From: Arminella tubonensis
GTDB taxonomy: Bacteria > Pseudomonadota > Alphaproteobacteria > Rhizobiales > Rhizobiaceae
Length of the DNA stretch: 64,000 nt
Assembly: GCF_003240585.1 (NCBI RefSeq)
Contig: NZ_PCDP01000069.1
Span: 62,001-126,000, forward strand
Direction: 5' to 3'
Positions within the stretch are counted from its first letter, which is position 1. Each line of letters begins with the position of its first letter. This document shows positions 42,260-51,286 of the stretch, piece by piece. Under the pieces are notes generated by a model. The model made no database searches and was not told where the DNA came from. It saw only the letters and a list, made by a program, of their open reading frames with translations. The translations under genes and the position numbers were made by a program.

Positions 42260-42640
42260 GTGCCCGTGGGTGTCCGCCGATCCTCGATGTGGTGAGGAAA
42301 TCGGTAAGGTACCTGGAATTAACCCCTCCAGTCGCTATTCCGGCCATCCGGGAAATGCGAGGACATCTGAAGCAACGACGGTGCGGGCCTTTTTGTTCTC
42401 TCCCGGCTTTCCATCAGCCGGGGTTACTGAAGAGGCACACCATCATTGCCGGAAGTGCGGTTGGGAATTTCCCTCCAATCCATGGCAGACAAAGCCGAAC
42501 TTATGCCGACTATTGGCGTTGGTTCACGAATTGCGCGTCGAGCGTTTGCTAGGGATCCGGGGTCTCCACCGGCTGGTTCCTGAGCGGATTCTCGTATGCC
42601 CTTTGTCCTCCGGCCTTGCCGGAGCTCTGGAATGTAAGAG
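42260..42640 (+). ncRNA. Structured leader of ornithine decarboxylase (speF-type RNA candidate)
   Basis: About 380 bases before the decarboxylase start hold no convincing ORF but several strong hairpins: CCGATCCTC/GAGGAAATCGG at 42276-42303, CCCGGCT/AGCCGGG at about 42402-42422, and CTCCGGC/GCCGGAG at 42608-42624 just before the ribosome-binding site. Alphaproteobacterial ornithine decarboxylase genes are known to carry a conserved leader RNA (the speF motif), so this is the obvious identity. I recognise it from context and structure only, and the limits are approximate. Confidence 0.5.
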
Positions 42641-42649
42641 GGAATACAC

Positions 42650-43783
42650 ATGACCACCCAGCGCATCCGCGACTTCCTCGCAACCCGACGTCCTGACGGT
42701 CCCTGCCTTGTGGTCGACCTCGACGTTGTCCGCGACAATTTTCATGCTTTCCGCCACGCAATGCCGGACAGCGCCATCTACTATGCCGTCAAGGCGAACC
42801 CGGCTCCTGAAGTGCTGAAGCTTTTGGCTGGTCTCGGTTCCAATTTCGATTGCGCGTCCGTCGCGGAAGTCGAAATGGCGCTCGATGCCGGCGCGACGCC
42901 TGCTCGCATTTCTTTCGGCAACACGATCAAGAAAGAACGCGATGTCGCTCGTGCGCATGCACTTGGGATCAGCCTCTATGCGGTGGACAGCCATGAAGAA
43001 GTCGAGAAGATTTCCCGTGCAGCTCCCGGCGCTCGCGTATTCTGCCGTGTCCTGACGGATGGCGAAGGCGCTGAATGGCCGCTGTCTCGCAAGTTCGGCT
43101 GCGTGCCGCAGATGGCCGTCGACGTTCTCGTCTATGCGCATCAGCTCGGTCTCGAGTCCTACGGCGTGTCGTTCCACGTCGGCTCGCAGATGACCAAGGT
43201 CGATGCATGGGATGCAGCTCTTGCTGATGCCAAGCGCGTGTTCGTCTCGCTTGCCAAGCAGGGCATCCACCTGAAGATGGTCAACATGGGCGGTGGTTTC
43301 CCGACCAAGTACCTTCGTGACGTTCCGTCCGCCGAAGCCTATGGCAAGTCGATCAACCAGAGCCTGCGCGCCCATTTCGGCAATCAGATTCCGCTGACGA
43401 TCATCGAGCCTGGCCGCGGCATGGTCGGCAATGCCGGCGTGATCAAGACGGAAGTGGTCCTGATCTCGAAGAAGTCGGACAATGACACGGCTCGCTGGGT
43501 CTTCCTCGACATCGGCAAGTTCGGCGGTCTCGCTGAAACGATGGACGAGGCTATCCGTTACCCGATCCGCACGGAGCGCGACGGTGACGAGATGGAGCCT
43601 TGCATCATTGCCGGCCCGACCTGCGATTCAGCCGATGTGCTTTACGAAAAGAACCTCTATCCGCTGCCGGTGTCTCTCACCATTGGCGATGAGGTCCTGA
43701 TCGAAGGCACTGGGGCGTACACGACCACCTATTGCGCGGTCGCGTTCAATGGCTTCGAGCCACTGAAGGCCTACGTCATCTAA
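42650..43783 (+). CDS. Ornithine (lysine/ornithine) decarboxylase, fold type III
   Basis: This 377-residue PLP enzyme of the eukaryote-like ornithine/diaminopimelate decarboxylase family makes putrescine from ornithine. PLP-binding Lys48 lies in YYAVKANP, the Gly-rich phosphate loop in NMGGGFPTKY, and the active-site Cys in GPTCDSADV. The length is typical of bacterial type III ornithine decarboxylases; lysine use is possible. Strong codon bias suggests high expression. A long structured leader precedes it. An acetyltransferase gene follows after a hairpin. Confidence 0.92.
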   Translation: MTTQRIRDFLATRRPDGPCLVVDLDVVRDNFHAFRHAMPDSAIYYAVKANPAPEVLKLLAGLGSNFDCASVAEVEMALDAGATPARISFGNTIKKERDVARAHALGISLYAVDSHEEVEKISRAAPGARVFCRVLTDGEGAEWPLSRKFGCVPQMAVDVLVYAHQLGLESYGVSFHVGSQMTKVDAWDAALADAKRVFVSLAKQGIHLKMVNMGGGFPTKYLRDVPSAEAYGKSINQSLRAHFGNQIPLTIIEPGRGMVGNAGVIKTEVVLISKKSDNDTARWVFLDIGKFGGLAETMDEAIRYPIRTERDGDEMEPCIIAGPTCDSADVLYEKNLYPLPVSLTIGDEVLIEGTGAYTTTYCAVAFNGFEPLKAYVI

Positions 43784-43790
43784 AGGGTTT

Positions 43791-43812
43791 GCTCCGGCTC
43801 ACCAGCCGGAGC
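43791..43812 (+). terminator. Hairpin after ornithine decarboxylase
   Basis: GCTCCGGCT and AGCCGGAGC form a perfect 9-bp stem around CACC, 7 bases after the stop codon. No T-run follows, so termination may be partial and the acetyltransferase may be co-transcribed. Confidence 0.5.
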
Positions 43813-43871
43813 AGCCAATTCACAATTCCTTCTAGCACCGCTCATCACGGTATTGGGTACGGGAGGCCAAA

Positions 43872-44462
43872 ATGGCCGCTGTTCTTGATTCTGTACGCGC
43901 ATTCTTTGCGCCGTCCACATTCACTATCGACCTCGAAAATGCCGGCGACGTCGTTGCCCGGGAAAACCTGCTCGACCGCGCCATGGGCGCAGGCCGCACC
44001 AAGAAGTCATCGGAAAAGCTTCGGCGCGGTCGTGTTCCGGCCGAAGGACTGGCGCTTGTCGCCCGCGATCGCAGCGGCCATGTCATCGGTACGGTTCGTC
44101 TCTGGAACATCGAGGCTGGTGTCGATCGCGAGACCCATCCGGTCGACGCTCTGTTGCTCGGACCGCTTGCCGTCGATCCGGCCCATGAGGGCAAGGGTAT
44201 CGGCTCCGCACTGATGCGCGCTGCCATCATGGAAGCAAAGAAGCTCGGCCACGGCGCAATCCTGCTTGTCGGCGACGCGTCCTATTACGAGCGCTTTGGC
44301 TTCTTTGCCGAGAAGGCTCGTCACCTTGTCATGCCCGGTCCGTTCGAACGTCGCCGGTTCCTTGCGCTTGAGCTCAAGGATGGCTGGCTCGAGGGGGCGG
44401 TCGGCCTGCTTGTTGCCAGCGGTCGCCAATTGACACGGCCTCCGGTTCGCCGCGCCGCCTAA
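43872..44462 (+). CDS. GNAT N-acetyltransferase (YhbS-like)
   Basis: This 196-residue acetyltransferase has a clear acetyl-CoA loop (GPLAVDPAHEGKGIGSALM) and the YhbS-type ending YYERFGFFAEKARHLVMPGPF. A GGGAGG site precedes the ATG. It lies 88 bases after ornithine decarboxylase, and the codon bias is equally strong, so a polyamine-linked role is plausible but unproven. Confidence 0.83.
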   Translation: MAAVLDSVRAFFAPSTFTIDLENAGDVVARENLLDRAMGAGRTKKSSEKLRRGRVPAEGLALVARDRSGHVIGTVRLWNIEAGVDRETHPVDALLLGPLAVDPAHEGKGIGSALMRAAIMEAKKLGHGAILLVGDASYYERFGFFAEKARHLVMPGPFERRRFLALELKDGWLEGAVGLLVASGRQLTRPPVRRAA

Positions 44463-44520
44463 GGGCGCGGTCGCATCCGCGGCCCCGCCTTTCGGTGACG
44501 GCCGCGGCTCTGTATTGGTT

Positions 44521-45510
44521 TTACGCCGAGATGTCGACCACACCGCAATCGCCGGCTTCCGATGCGAAGGCCATCAGCTTGCCAGATTTGCTCCAGCTCA
44601 TCGAGGTGATTGCGCCCTTGCCGGGCCTGCGAAGCAAGGCCTCCTTGTTGTCGCTGATGCGGACAGCAAGGATCATTCCGTCGATAAAGCCGATGGCGAG
44701 GATGTCTTCGAGCGGGTGAAAGCGGACGCAGGTCGCCATGATGTTGGCGCGGGTACCGAGTTCCAAGGGCGCTTTGCCCATCGGGCCGTCCTTGCCCTGA
44801 AAGGGCCAGACGATGGCAGCAGGAGCGCCCGAAGAGGCTAGCCATTTTCCCTTGGCCGACCATGAAAGCGACTTCACCTTCGCGGGATAGCCGGTCATGC
44901 GCATATGGCGCGCTTCCGCGCCTGATTTGACGTCCATCTTCCAGCCGTGGAGGGCGTTTTCCTGCATCGTCGTGACGACGAACTGGCCATCGGGCGAAAA
45001 GACGACGCCCGTGTGCGCGCCCTTCCATTCGAGGATCGTGGGCTGGGCGGTCATGCCGACCCAGTGCAACGAAACGCCGTTGTAGCGGGCGACCGCAACG
45101 CGCAGGCCCTTCGGAGCGAAGGCGATGCCCTCGACCGTACGTTCCTCGGTAAATTCCTTTGTGGTGCCGTCGGCCAGACGGACGAACGTGCTCTTGCCAT
45201 AGGCGTAGGCAATCGCCTCCTGCGGACCGGCTGCCAGTTGTGTGATCCACTTGCGGGGCGCGTGAGCAAGTTCGGTGACTTCGCCGCTAGCCGATATGCG
45301 CTGAACCTTTCCATCTTCGCCGCCGGCGACAAGGCTGTCGCTGTAGGGATCGCGGATGACCGTCAGCAGGCCCTGTCCGGCTTCGGAGACCTTCTCGCCA
45401 CCTTCCAGCCGATGGACGGCGCCGGCGGCGCTGACGAAGAACGGGGTATCCCTCAAAAATTCGACGGCCAGAACGTGGCCGTCGATATCAAGCGGCGCGA
45501 CTGTCGGCAT
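44521..45510 (-). CDS. WD40-repeat protein
   Basis: This 329-residue beta-propeller protein shows repeats with strand-loop patterns such as GVVFSPDGQFVVTTMQENAL, SLSWSAKGKWLASSG and SMSWSKSGKLMAFASEAG. It has no signal peptide, so it is cytoplasmic. It is fused by a one-base overlap (TGATG) to the end of a COG0523 GTPase gene, so the two are translated together. Such propellers usually serve as protein-interaction platforms. A link to the zinc-related GTPase is inferred only from the gene order. Confidence 0.8.
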   Translation of the reverse strand: MPTVAPLDIDGHVLAVEFLRDTPFFVSAAGAVHRLEGGEKVSEAGQGLLTVIRDPYSDSLVAGGEDGKVQRISASGEVTELAHAPRKWITQLAAGPQEAIAYAYGKSTFVRLADGTTKEFTEERTVEGIAFAPKGLRVAVARYNGVSLHWVGMTAQPTILEWKGAHTGVVFSPDGQFVVTTMQENALHGWKMDVKSGAEARHMRMTGYPAKVKSLSWSAKGKWLASSGAPAAIVWPFQGKDGPMGKAPLELGTRANIMATCVRFHPLEDILAIGFIDGMILAVRISDNKEALLRRPGKGAITSMSWSKSGKLMAFASEAGDCGVVDISA

Positions 45511-46604
45511 CAGGCAGCGGCCTCGCAGGCCTTGAAGCTCTTTTCCAGCTTTTCGCGGTCGAGCTCGCGGCCGATGAAGACGAGACGGCTCTCATGCTTC
45601 TCGGCCTCTTTCCATGCGCGCTGGTGGTCACCTTCGATGATCATGTGCACGCCCTGGACGACATAGCGCTCCGGGTCGTCCTTGAATGCGATGATACCCT
45701 TCAGGCGGAGGATATTGGGACCGTCCGTCTGGGTGATCTTCTGGATCCACGGGAAGAATCGATCCGCGATCATCTCGCCGCCACGCAGCGACACGGACTG
45801 GACTGTGACGTCATGAATGGCGGATGGGCCATGATTGTGATGCGAATGATCGTGATCATGGTGGTGATGGTCGTGATCGTGGTCATGATGGTGATGATCA
45901 TGGTCGTGATCGCAATCGGGACCGCAGCCGTGATCGTCGTGGCCGTTCTCCAGAAAATGCGGATCGTTTTCCAGCGCGCGTTCGAGGTTGAAGGCGCCCT
46001 GGTTCAGTACGTGGGCAAGGTCGACGCCCGAGCGGGTCGCCTTGTAGACCCGGGCGGCCGGGTTGATGGCGTGGACGACGTCCTCGACGCGTGCAAGTTC
46101 TTCCGGCGTGACGAGGTCGGTCTTGTTGATGATGACGACATCGGCAAATGCGATCTGGTCTTCGGCTTCGCGGCTGTCCTTCAAGCGCAGCGGGAGGTGC
46201 TTGGCGTCGACAAGAGCGACGACCGCATCGAGCTCGGTCTTGGCACGAACATCGTCATCCATGAAAAACGTCTGCGCTACGGGAACCGGGTCGGCCAGCC
46301 CCGTGGTTTCGACGATGATGCCGTCGAAGCGGCCGGGACGGCGCATCAATCCTTCGACGACGCGGATCAGGTCGCCGCGCACCGTGCAGCAGACACAGCC
46401 GTTGTTCATTTCGTAGATTTCTTCGTCCGACTCGACGATCAGGTCGTTGTCAATGCCGATCTCACCAAACTCGTTGACGATGACCGCATATTTCTTGCCA
46501 TGGTTTTCAGAGAGGATGCGGTTCAGAAGCGTCGTCTTGCCGGCGCCGAGATAGCCGGTCAGCACGGTCACGGGAATGGGCTTGATTGCAGCGGCTTCGG
46601 TCAT
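45510..46604 (-). CDS. COG0523 (CobW-like) GTPase, probable zinc metallochaperone
   Basis: This 364-residue G3E GTPase has Walker A GYLGAGKTT (17-25), the metal-binding CVCC (70-73), an NKTD specificity motif, and a C-terminal CobW_C domain. A long His/Asp stretch (about residues 221-257) can hold several metal ions. A Zur-like box lies about 95-111 bases upstream (46699-46715), which favours the zinc-supplying branch of the family over cobalamin biosynthesis. The start at 46604 has GAGG upstream; 16 extra open codons are discounted. Confidence 0.87.
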   Translation of the reverse strand: MTEAAAIKPIPVTVLTGYLGAGKTTLLNRILSENHGKKYAVIVNEFGEIGIDNDLIVESDEEIYEMNNGCVCCTVRGDLIRVVEGLMRRPGRFDGIIVETTGLADPVPVAQTFFMDDDVRAKTELDAVVALVDAKHLPLRLKDSREAEDQIAFADVVIINKTDLVTPEELARVEDVVHAINPAARVYKATRSGVDLAHVLNQGAFNLERALENDPHFLENGHDDHGCGPDCDHDHDHHHHDHDHDHHHHDHDHSHHNHGPSAIHDVTVQSVSLRGGEMIADRFFPWIQKITQTDGPNILRLKGIIAFKDDPERYVVQGVHMIIEGDHQRAWKEAEKHESRLVFIGRELDREKLEKSFKACEAAA

Positions 46605-46698
46605 GGGGAACCTCGAGATATGGATTGTTGCCCTGGAGGGGCCGGAAGTCATTCGGTCTCCATATAAGGGTTCGATTTCGGCAGTTCAAAGGGTTTTT

Positions 46699-46715
46699 AT
46701 GTTATAAGATCACAT
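46699..46715 (-). promoter_or_regulatory. Zur-like box
   Basis: ATGTTATAAGATCACAT has outer half-sites ATGT/ACAT and is close to the known enterobacterial Zur operator pattern AATGTTATAATATCACA. It lies 95-111 bases before the COG0523 start, in the short gap after the creatininase gene. Confidence 0.6.
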
Positions 46716-46742
46716 TAGGTTTTGAGGCGCGCATTGGTGTTT

Positions 46743-47534
46743 TCACTGCAGCGTCCCGACATCAAACCCGTCGACATCCAGCAGAAGCTCGATCAGGCCC
46801 TTCACCGCATGCGCTATCAGTCTTTCGCCTTTTTCCGCTGATGCGGCCGAGGCGTTTCCGGCGACGCCGTCAGGGTTGAGGTCGGACATCTTCCAGCCGA
46901 AGGCGTGGGGGCCGTAGGCGCGGAGGTGGTGGAACCTTCTGGCGTAGTCGGATTGCCGGGAGGGGAAATCGGCTGCCCTCGCCATGTCGACCTTGTCGGG
47001 ATGAAGTGCAAGCATCACCGATGTCTCCATATCTCCGCCATGGATATCGATCGCCTTGTTTTCAGGCGTTATCACGCCGCCCGGGACGCCGAAGCGGGTC
47101 CAGCTGGTCGCGACTGCAAGCATGTCGAAGCGGATGCGGGCTTCAGTAGCGACGATGGTCATCAGCGGTGAATTGCCGCCATGGGCGTTCAGCATCACGA
47201 ATTTGCGGATGCCTTGCCGATGCAAATCCTCGGCAATCCCCAGCCACCGATGCGCGGCGTCCTCGAACGAGAGGCTTTTCGTGCCGGCGACGTCGATATG
47301 CTCCACGGAGTAACCGACGGGCTCGACCGGCAGGAATGTCGCCGGTAACTCCTTTGGCAACTGCTGCCTAAGCCGCTCGATGATGCCGGCGACGATGAGC
47401 GTGTCGGTCTCGAAGGGTAAATGCGGGCCGTGCTGCTCGTGGGCGCCGAGCGGCAGCACTGCGATCCAGTTGGAGCGGTCCTGCGGCTGCAAATGTGGAT
47501 CATTGTCTTCGTAATGAAACGAAGGTTGTGCCAT
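46743..47534 (-). CDS. Creatininase-family amidohydrolase
   Basis: This 263-residue metal-dependent hydrolase has the family motifs LPLGAHEQHGPHLPFETD (residues 28-45), LNAHGGNSPL and DIHGGDMETS, which provide the metal ligands. Members cleave cyclic or formyl amides (creatinine, formamidopyrimidines) or act in cofactor synthesis. The substrate cannot be named. It is divergent from the MarR gene across an 85-base gap and ends 28 bases before the Zur-like box. Confidence 0.85.
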   Translation of the reverse strand: MAQPSFHYEDNDPHLQPQDRSNWIAVLPLGAHEQHGPHLPFETDTLIVAGIIERLRQQLPKELPATFLPVEPVGYSVEHIDVAGTKSLSFEDAAHRWLGIAEDLHRQGIRKFVMLNAHGGNSPLMTIVATEARIRFDMLAVATSWTRFGVPGGVITPENKAIDIHGGDMETSVMLALHPDKVDMARAADFPSRQSDYARRFHHLRAYGPHAFGWKMSDLNPDGVAGNASAASAEKGERLIAHAVKGLIELLLDVDGFDVGTLQ

Positions 47535-47619
47535 CTGGAGTGGGCCTCTTGTTTATGTCAACGTACTGCGCAATGTCATAGCGCGGTGATGCGGCCGCCG
47601 AAAGACCAATGGAAACAAG

Positions 47620-48129
47620 ATGGGCAAGAAGAACAAAGACGGCAAGAAGTCTAAGTCGGGTAAGAAGAAGGATCACGGCGAATATTCGCTTGCCGATCTC
47701 TCGCCGGCCCTGACCCAGGCGGCGCGCTCGATGCGAACCGCACTCTCCCGCAACCTGACCGAAAGCGGGTTGTATGCCGGCCAGGACGGCGTCATCCTCG
47801 CGCTTGCCAATGAAGATGGTTTGCCAGCGGGCGCACTTGCGCAAAAGCTCGGCGTCAAGGCGCCGACCATGACCCGTACGATCGGCCGCATGGAAGCGCA
47901 GGGCTTTGTCGAGCGCCGGGCGGATGCCGAGGATGCGCGCCTGACGAAGGTCTATCTCACAGAGACGGGACGCAACAGCGTCGCGCAGATCGAAGCCTCG
48001 GCTGCCGCCTGCGACGCACTCGCCACCAAAGGCTTTTCCGACAAGGATATCCGCTCGCTCGTCAAGCTGCTCAGGGCAATCGACGGCAACCTGCTGGGGG
48101 TGGAATTGACCGAAGAAGACGAAAGCTGA
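47620..48129 (+). CDS. MarR-family transcriptional regulator
   Basis: This 169-residue regulator has a Lys-rich N-terminal tail (MGKKNKDGKKSKSGKKKDHG), then a MarR winged-helix domain (LAQKLGVKAPTMTRTIGRME and the wing DAEDARLTKVYLTETG). The basic tail may add nonspecific DNA contact. It is divergent from the creatininase gene, and the 85-base gap contains two ATGTCA direct repeats (about 47554 and 47573) that could be part of its operator. Confidence 0.82.
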   Translation: MGKKNKDGKKSKSGKKKDHGEYSLADLSPALTQAARSMRTALSRNLTESGLYAGQDGVILALANEDGLPAGALAQKLGVKAPTMTRTIGRMEAQGFVERRADAEDARLTKVYLTETGRNSVAQIEASAAACDALATKGFSDKDIRSLVKLLRAIDGNLLGVELTEEDES

Positions 48130-48223
48130 GATTTCAAATTCGTGTCGGTTTCAAAATTTGTATTTGCACCATCTAAAAATTTTAATTAAACATTTTAAAT
48201 CCCGGATCGCTGGGGGATACCGG

Positions 48224-48238
48224 GCCGATAATATCGGC
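48224..48238. promoter_or_regulatory. Palindrome before the LacI gene
   Basis: GCCGATA-A-TATCGGC is a perfect 7-bp inverted repeat with a one-base centre, 25-39 bases before the LacI start, where an autoregulatory operator would be expected. Confidence 0.4.
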
Positions 48239-48262
48239 TGAGTTGCACGAAAGGGGGAGCGC

Positions 48263-49285
48263 GTGGCTCAAAAGATTAAGCTTTCGACCATAGCGGAAAC
48301 GCTTGGCATTTCAACGGCTACCGTATCGCTTGCCTTACGCGACAGTCCGTTGGTCGCAACGACCACCCGGGACCGCATCAAGGATCAGGCAAGGGCGCTC
48401 GGCTATATCTACAATCGCCGTGCCGCGAGCCTCAGAACATCACGATCCGGCATCATCGGCGTCGTGGTGCACGACATCATGAACCCTTTCTACGGCGAGA
48501 TCCTGAAGGCGATCGAAACCGAACTCGATCGCAGCCGGCACACCTTCATCCTTTCCAATCACTATGATTCGGTCAACAAGCAGCGGAACTTTCTGGAGAC
48601 CTTGCTGCAGCTTGGGGCCGATGGGGTCATCATGTCGCCGGCGATCGGCACTCCGTCGGAGGATATGCTGCTGACCGAGGAGAACGGCATGCCGGCCATC
48701 CTCGTGGCGCGCTCGATGGACGTGGTTGATTTCCCGACCTATCGCGGAGACGACAGCTACGGCATTTCTCTGGCGACCAACCATCTGATCAGTCTCGGCC
48801 ACCGGTCGATAGCGATGATCGGCGGGACCGACCAGACGTCGACGGGGCGTGACCGCTATCAGGGCTACGTCAACGCGCTTCGCAAGGCCGAAATCGAAGT
48901 CGACCCGGATCTCCGTATTCCCGGGCCGCGCTCCAAGCAGGGCGGCTTCGAGGCGGCAGTGCATTTCCTGTCGTTGCCGCAGAAGCCGACCGCTGCAGTC
49001 TGCTGGAACGACCTTGTCGCCATCGGCCTGATGAACGGTATCGCCCGGGCCGGCCTCGTTCCGGGTAAGGATATCTCGGTCACCGGCTATGACGATCTCG
49101 AGGAAGCGTCGATTGCCACGCCCGCGTTGACCACCGTGTGGAACGGCCAGGCGGAGGTCGGGAGACTTGCGGCGCGCGCGCTGTTGGATAGACTTGCCGG
49201 AAGCCACGAGCCAGACGGCATCCATCTCATCAAACCGGAGATGCGGATACGCCAGTCGACGGAGCCCTATCGGCCGCGGCAATAG
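48263..49285 (+). CDS. LacI-family transcriptional regulator
   Basis: This 340-residue regulator has the LacI head (KLSTIAETLGISTATVSLAL) and an effector domain close to the PurR/CcpA-like fold (IIGVVVHDIMNPFYGEIL, DRYQGYVNALRKAEIE). A GTG start follows AGGGGGAG. It is 25 bases upstream of a 2-hydroxyacid dehydrogenase gene on the same strand, so the two probably form one unit. The effector is unknown. Confidence 0.85.
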   Translation: MAQKIKLSTIAETLGISTATVSLALRDSPLVATTTRDRIKDQARALGYIYNRRAASLRTSRSGIIGVVVHDIMNPFYGEILKAIETELDRSRHTFILSNHYDSVNKQRNFLETLLQLGADGVIMSPAIGTPSEDMLLTEENGMPAILVARSMDVVDFPTYRGDDSYGISLATNHLISLGHRSIAMIGGTDQTSTGRDRYQGYVNALRKAEIEVDPDLRIPGPRSKQGGFEAAVHFLSLPQKPTAAVCWNDLVAIGLMNGIARAGLVPGKDISVTGYDDLEEASIATPALTTVWNGQAEVGRLAARALLDRLAGSHEPDGIHLIKPEMRIRQSTEPYRPRQ

Positions 49286-49310
49286 GCAAGCAGTCATACA
49301 AGGAACGATC

Positions 49311-50279
49311 ATGCCACAATCCCGCATTGCAATCCTCGTCCCGGGGAAGATCCACCCGCGTGTTATCGAGAGGCTCGGCGAGCGTTTCGATATTGTCGCG
49401 GCTGAACGGGCCGACAGCCCTTCGATCGATACGGAAACGGCGAAGCGCATACGCGGTGTCGCGTCTGCCGGAGGGTTCAATGCTGCATGGATCGACGCCT
49501 TGCCCAATCTCGAGGTGATTGCCAATTTCGGGGTGGGTTATGACGGGATCGCCGTTGCCCATGCGGCGTCCAAGGGCATCGTCGTCACCAATACGCCCGA
49601 CGTGCTCAACGACGAGGTTGCGGATACTGCGATCGGTCTGCTGTTGAACACGTTGCGGCAGATGCCGCGAGCCGAAAACTGGTTGCGAGCCGGCAATTGG
49701 AAATCAGGCCAGTCGTTTCCGCTTTCACCTTTCTCGATGAAGGGGCGGCATGTCGGGCTATTCGGTCTCGGTCGTATCGGGCATGAAATTGCCAAGCGGC
49801 TGGAGCCATTCAAGGTCAAGATCAGCTATCATACGCGGTCGCATCACGAGGGCGTTGCCTATGACTATTTTTCGACCTTGAAGCAGATGGCTGCGGCGGT
49901 CGATACCATCATCGCCATCGTGCCGAAAACCGCCGAGACGCATAAGGTAATCGACGCCGAAGTTCTGGGGCTGCTCGGGCCAAACGGCGTGCTGATCAAT
50001 GTCGGGCGCGGCTGGTCGGTCGACGAGGATGCGCTGATCGCAGCGTTGCGCGACGGCAAGCTCGGGGCGGCGGGCCTCGACGTCTTCTACGACGAGCCGA
50101 TTGTGCCGGCAGAACTGCTTTCGCTGCCGAATGCAACGCTGTTGCCGCATATTGCCTCGGCCTCCGTGCCGACCCGCAACGCTATGGCTGATCTCGTTGC
50201 CGAGAACATTATCCAATGGTTCGAGACGGGCGTGCCCGCAACGCCGGTGCCCGAAACCCCGCCGAAATCAAAGGGCTGA
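49311..50279 (+). CDS. D-2-hydroxyacid dehydrogenase
   Basis: This 322-residue NAD(P)-dependent enzyme has a Rossmann domain (FGLGRIGHEIAKRL, about residue 150), the catalytic Arg in NVGRGW, a Glu in DEPIVPAELL and His in LLPHIASAS. It fits the glyoxylate/hydroxypyruvate reductase branch. AAGGAA precedes the ATG at 49311. Its last 12 bases overlap convergently with the PuuD-like gene. Confidence 0.85.
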   Translation: MPQSRIAILVPGKIHPRVIERLGERFDIVAAERADSPSIDTETAKRIRGVASAGGFNAAWIDALPNLEVIANFGVGYDGIAVAHAASKGIVVTNTPDVLNDEVADTAIGLLLNTLRQMPRAENWLRAGNWKSGQSFPLSPFSMKGRHVGLFGLGRIGHEIAKRLEPFKVKISYHTRSHHEGVAYDYFSTLKQMAAAVDTIIAIVPKTAETHKVIDAEVLGLLGPNGVLINVGRGWSVDEDALIAALRDGKLGAAGLDVFYDEPIVPAELLSLPNATLLPHIASASVPTRNAMADLVAENIIQWFETGVPATPVPETPPKSKG

Positions 50280-51056
50280 TTGCTTCAGCGGCGCCCGTGT
50301 CGCCGCTGCCTTGCCTGCCGCGTAATCACGGACGGCATCGCCAAAAGCCTCGAACAGCCTCCGTGACGGCAGGTCGGTCTCCGCCCAATATTCCGGGTGC
50401 CACTGCACGCCGACGGCGAAGGCCTTTGCGTCGATGACGGAGACCGCCTCGATGGTTCCGTCCTCGGCCGTTGCTTCGACCTGCAGGCGCGGCGCAGTCG
50501 TGGCGATTGCCTGGCGATGAAGCGAGTTCACCTGTACCTCGCCAGGCCCGATATATCGGGCAATACAGGAACCTTCCTTCACGAAGACGCTCTGGCGAAT
50601 CACATACATCGCATCGCGCTCCGGCGTTGTCGGCTTACGATGGTCCCAGATGCCGGGCTGTTCCTGGATTTCGCTAGCAAGCGAACCGCCCAGCGCGACG
50701 TTCAGCTCCTGTATGCCGCGGCAGATCGCCAGCAGCGGGATAGCGCGGTCGATGGCGCGGCGGATCAGGGGCAGGGACGTCGCGTCGCGCGCCGGGTCGA
50801 ACGGGCCGTCCGCCTCGGTTGCTTCCTTTCCGTAGAGCGACGGGTGCACGTTGCTGGCAGAGCCTGAAACAAGCACACCGTCAACACGGTCGAGGATTGC
50901 ATCGAGATCATAGGCGTCGCCCATGGCGGGAACGATCATCACCATCAGGCCGGCGACGTTGGAGGCTGCCTGGATATATTGCTGTTGTGCCGCGTGCCAC
51001 GTCGCCCCGTCCAGGACGCGAATGTCGGCAGGTATGGCGATGATTGGCTTCGTCAT
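50268..51056 (-). CDS. Gamma-glutamyl-GABA hydrolase-like (PuuD type, peptidase C26)
   Basis: This 262-residue class I glutamine amidotransferase-like hydrolase carries nucleophile Cys112 in LLAICRGIQELN and the His-Glu pair in GVQWHPE near residue 222. It should split gamma-glutamyl-GABA to glutamate and GABA at the end of the Puu putrescine pathway, or a related gamma-glutamyl compound. The start at 51056 has GGAG upstream; 22 further open codons are discounted. Confidence 0.8.
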   Translation of the reverse strand: MTKPIIAIPADIRVLDGATWHAAQQQYIQAASNVAGLMVMIVPAMGDAYDLDAILDRVDGVLVSGSASNVHPSLYGKEATEADGPFDPARDATSLPLIRRAIDRAIPLLAICRGIQELNVALGGSLASEIQEQPGIWDHRKPTTPERDAMYVIRQSVFVKEGSCIARYIGPGEVQVNSLHRQAIATTAPRLQVEATAEDGTIEAVSVIDAKAFAVGVQWHPEYWAETDLPSRRLFEAFGDAVRDYAAGKAAATRAPLKQSAL

Positions 51057-51286
51057 CGAAAGCTCCGGTAAAAATGCCCGATTTCCTTGTTTGTTGAGAG
51101 CGCAGAACATGACTGAAGTCAACGGTTCTGCACGCAGGGAACGGTTAAATCAATGGAATTTCGCCAACTTGATAGCGCGCAAAAGTAGTGTCCTCGACGT
51201 TCAGATCACTCCTGCGATACGCTCTTTGACGACGCCGACGCGGCAAAAAGATTAGTGAATGCAAGACTTGAAAGAGGATGTGCGAC

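Noticed and set aside
45840..45945. Short tandem repeat rich in CATGAT-like units
   Set aside because: It encodes the His/Asp-rich metal-binding stretch of the COG0523 GTPase and is explained by the protein.
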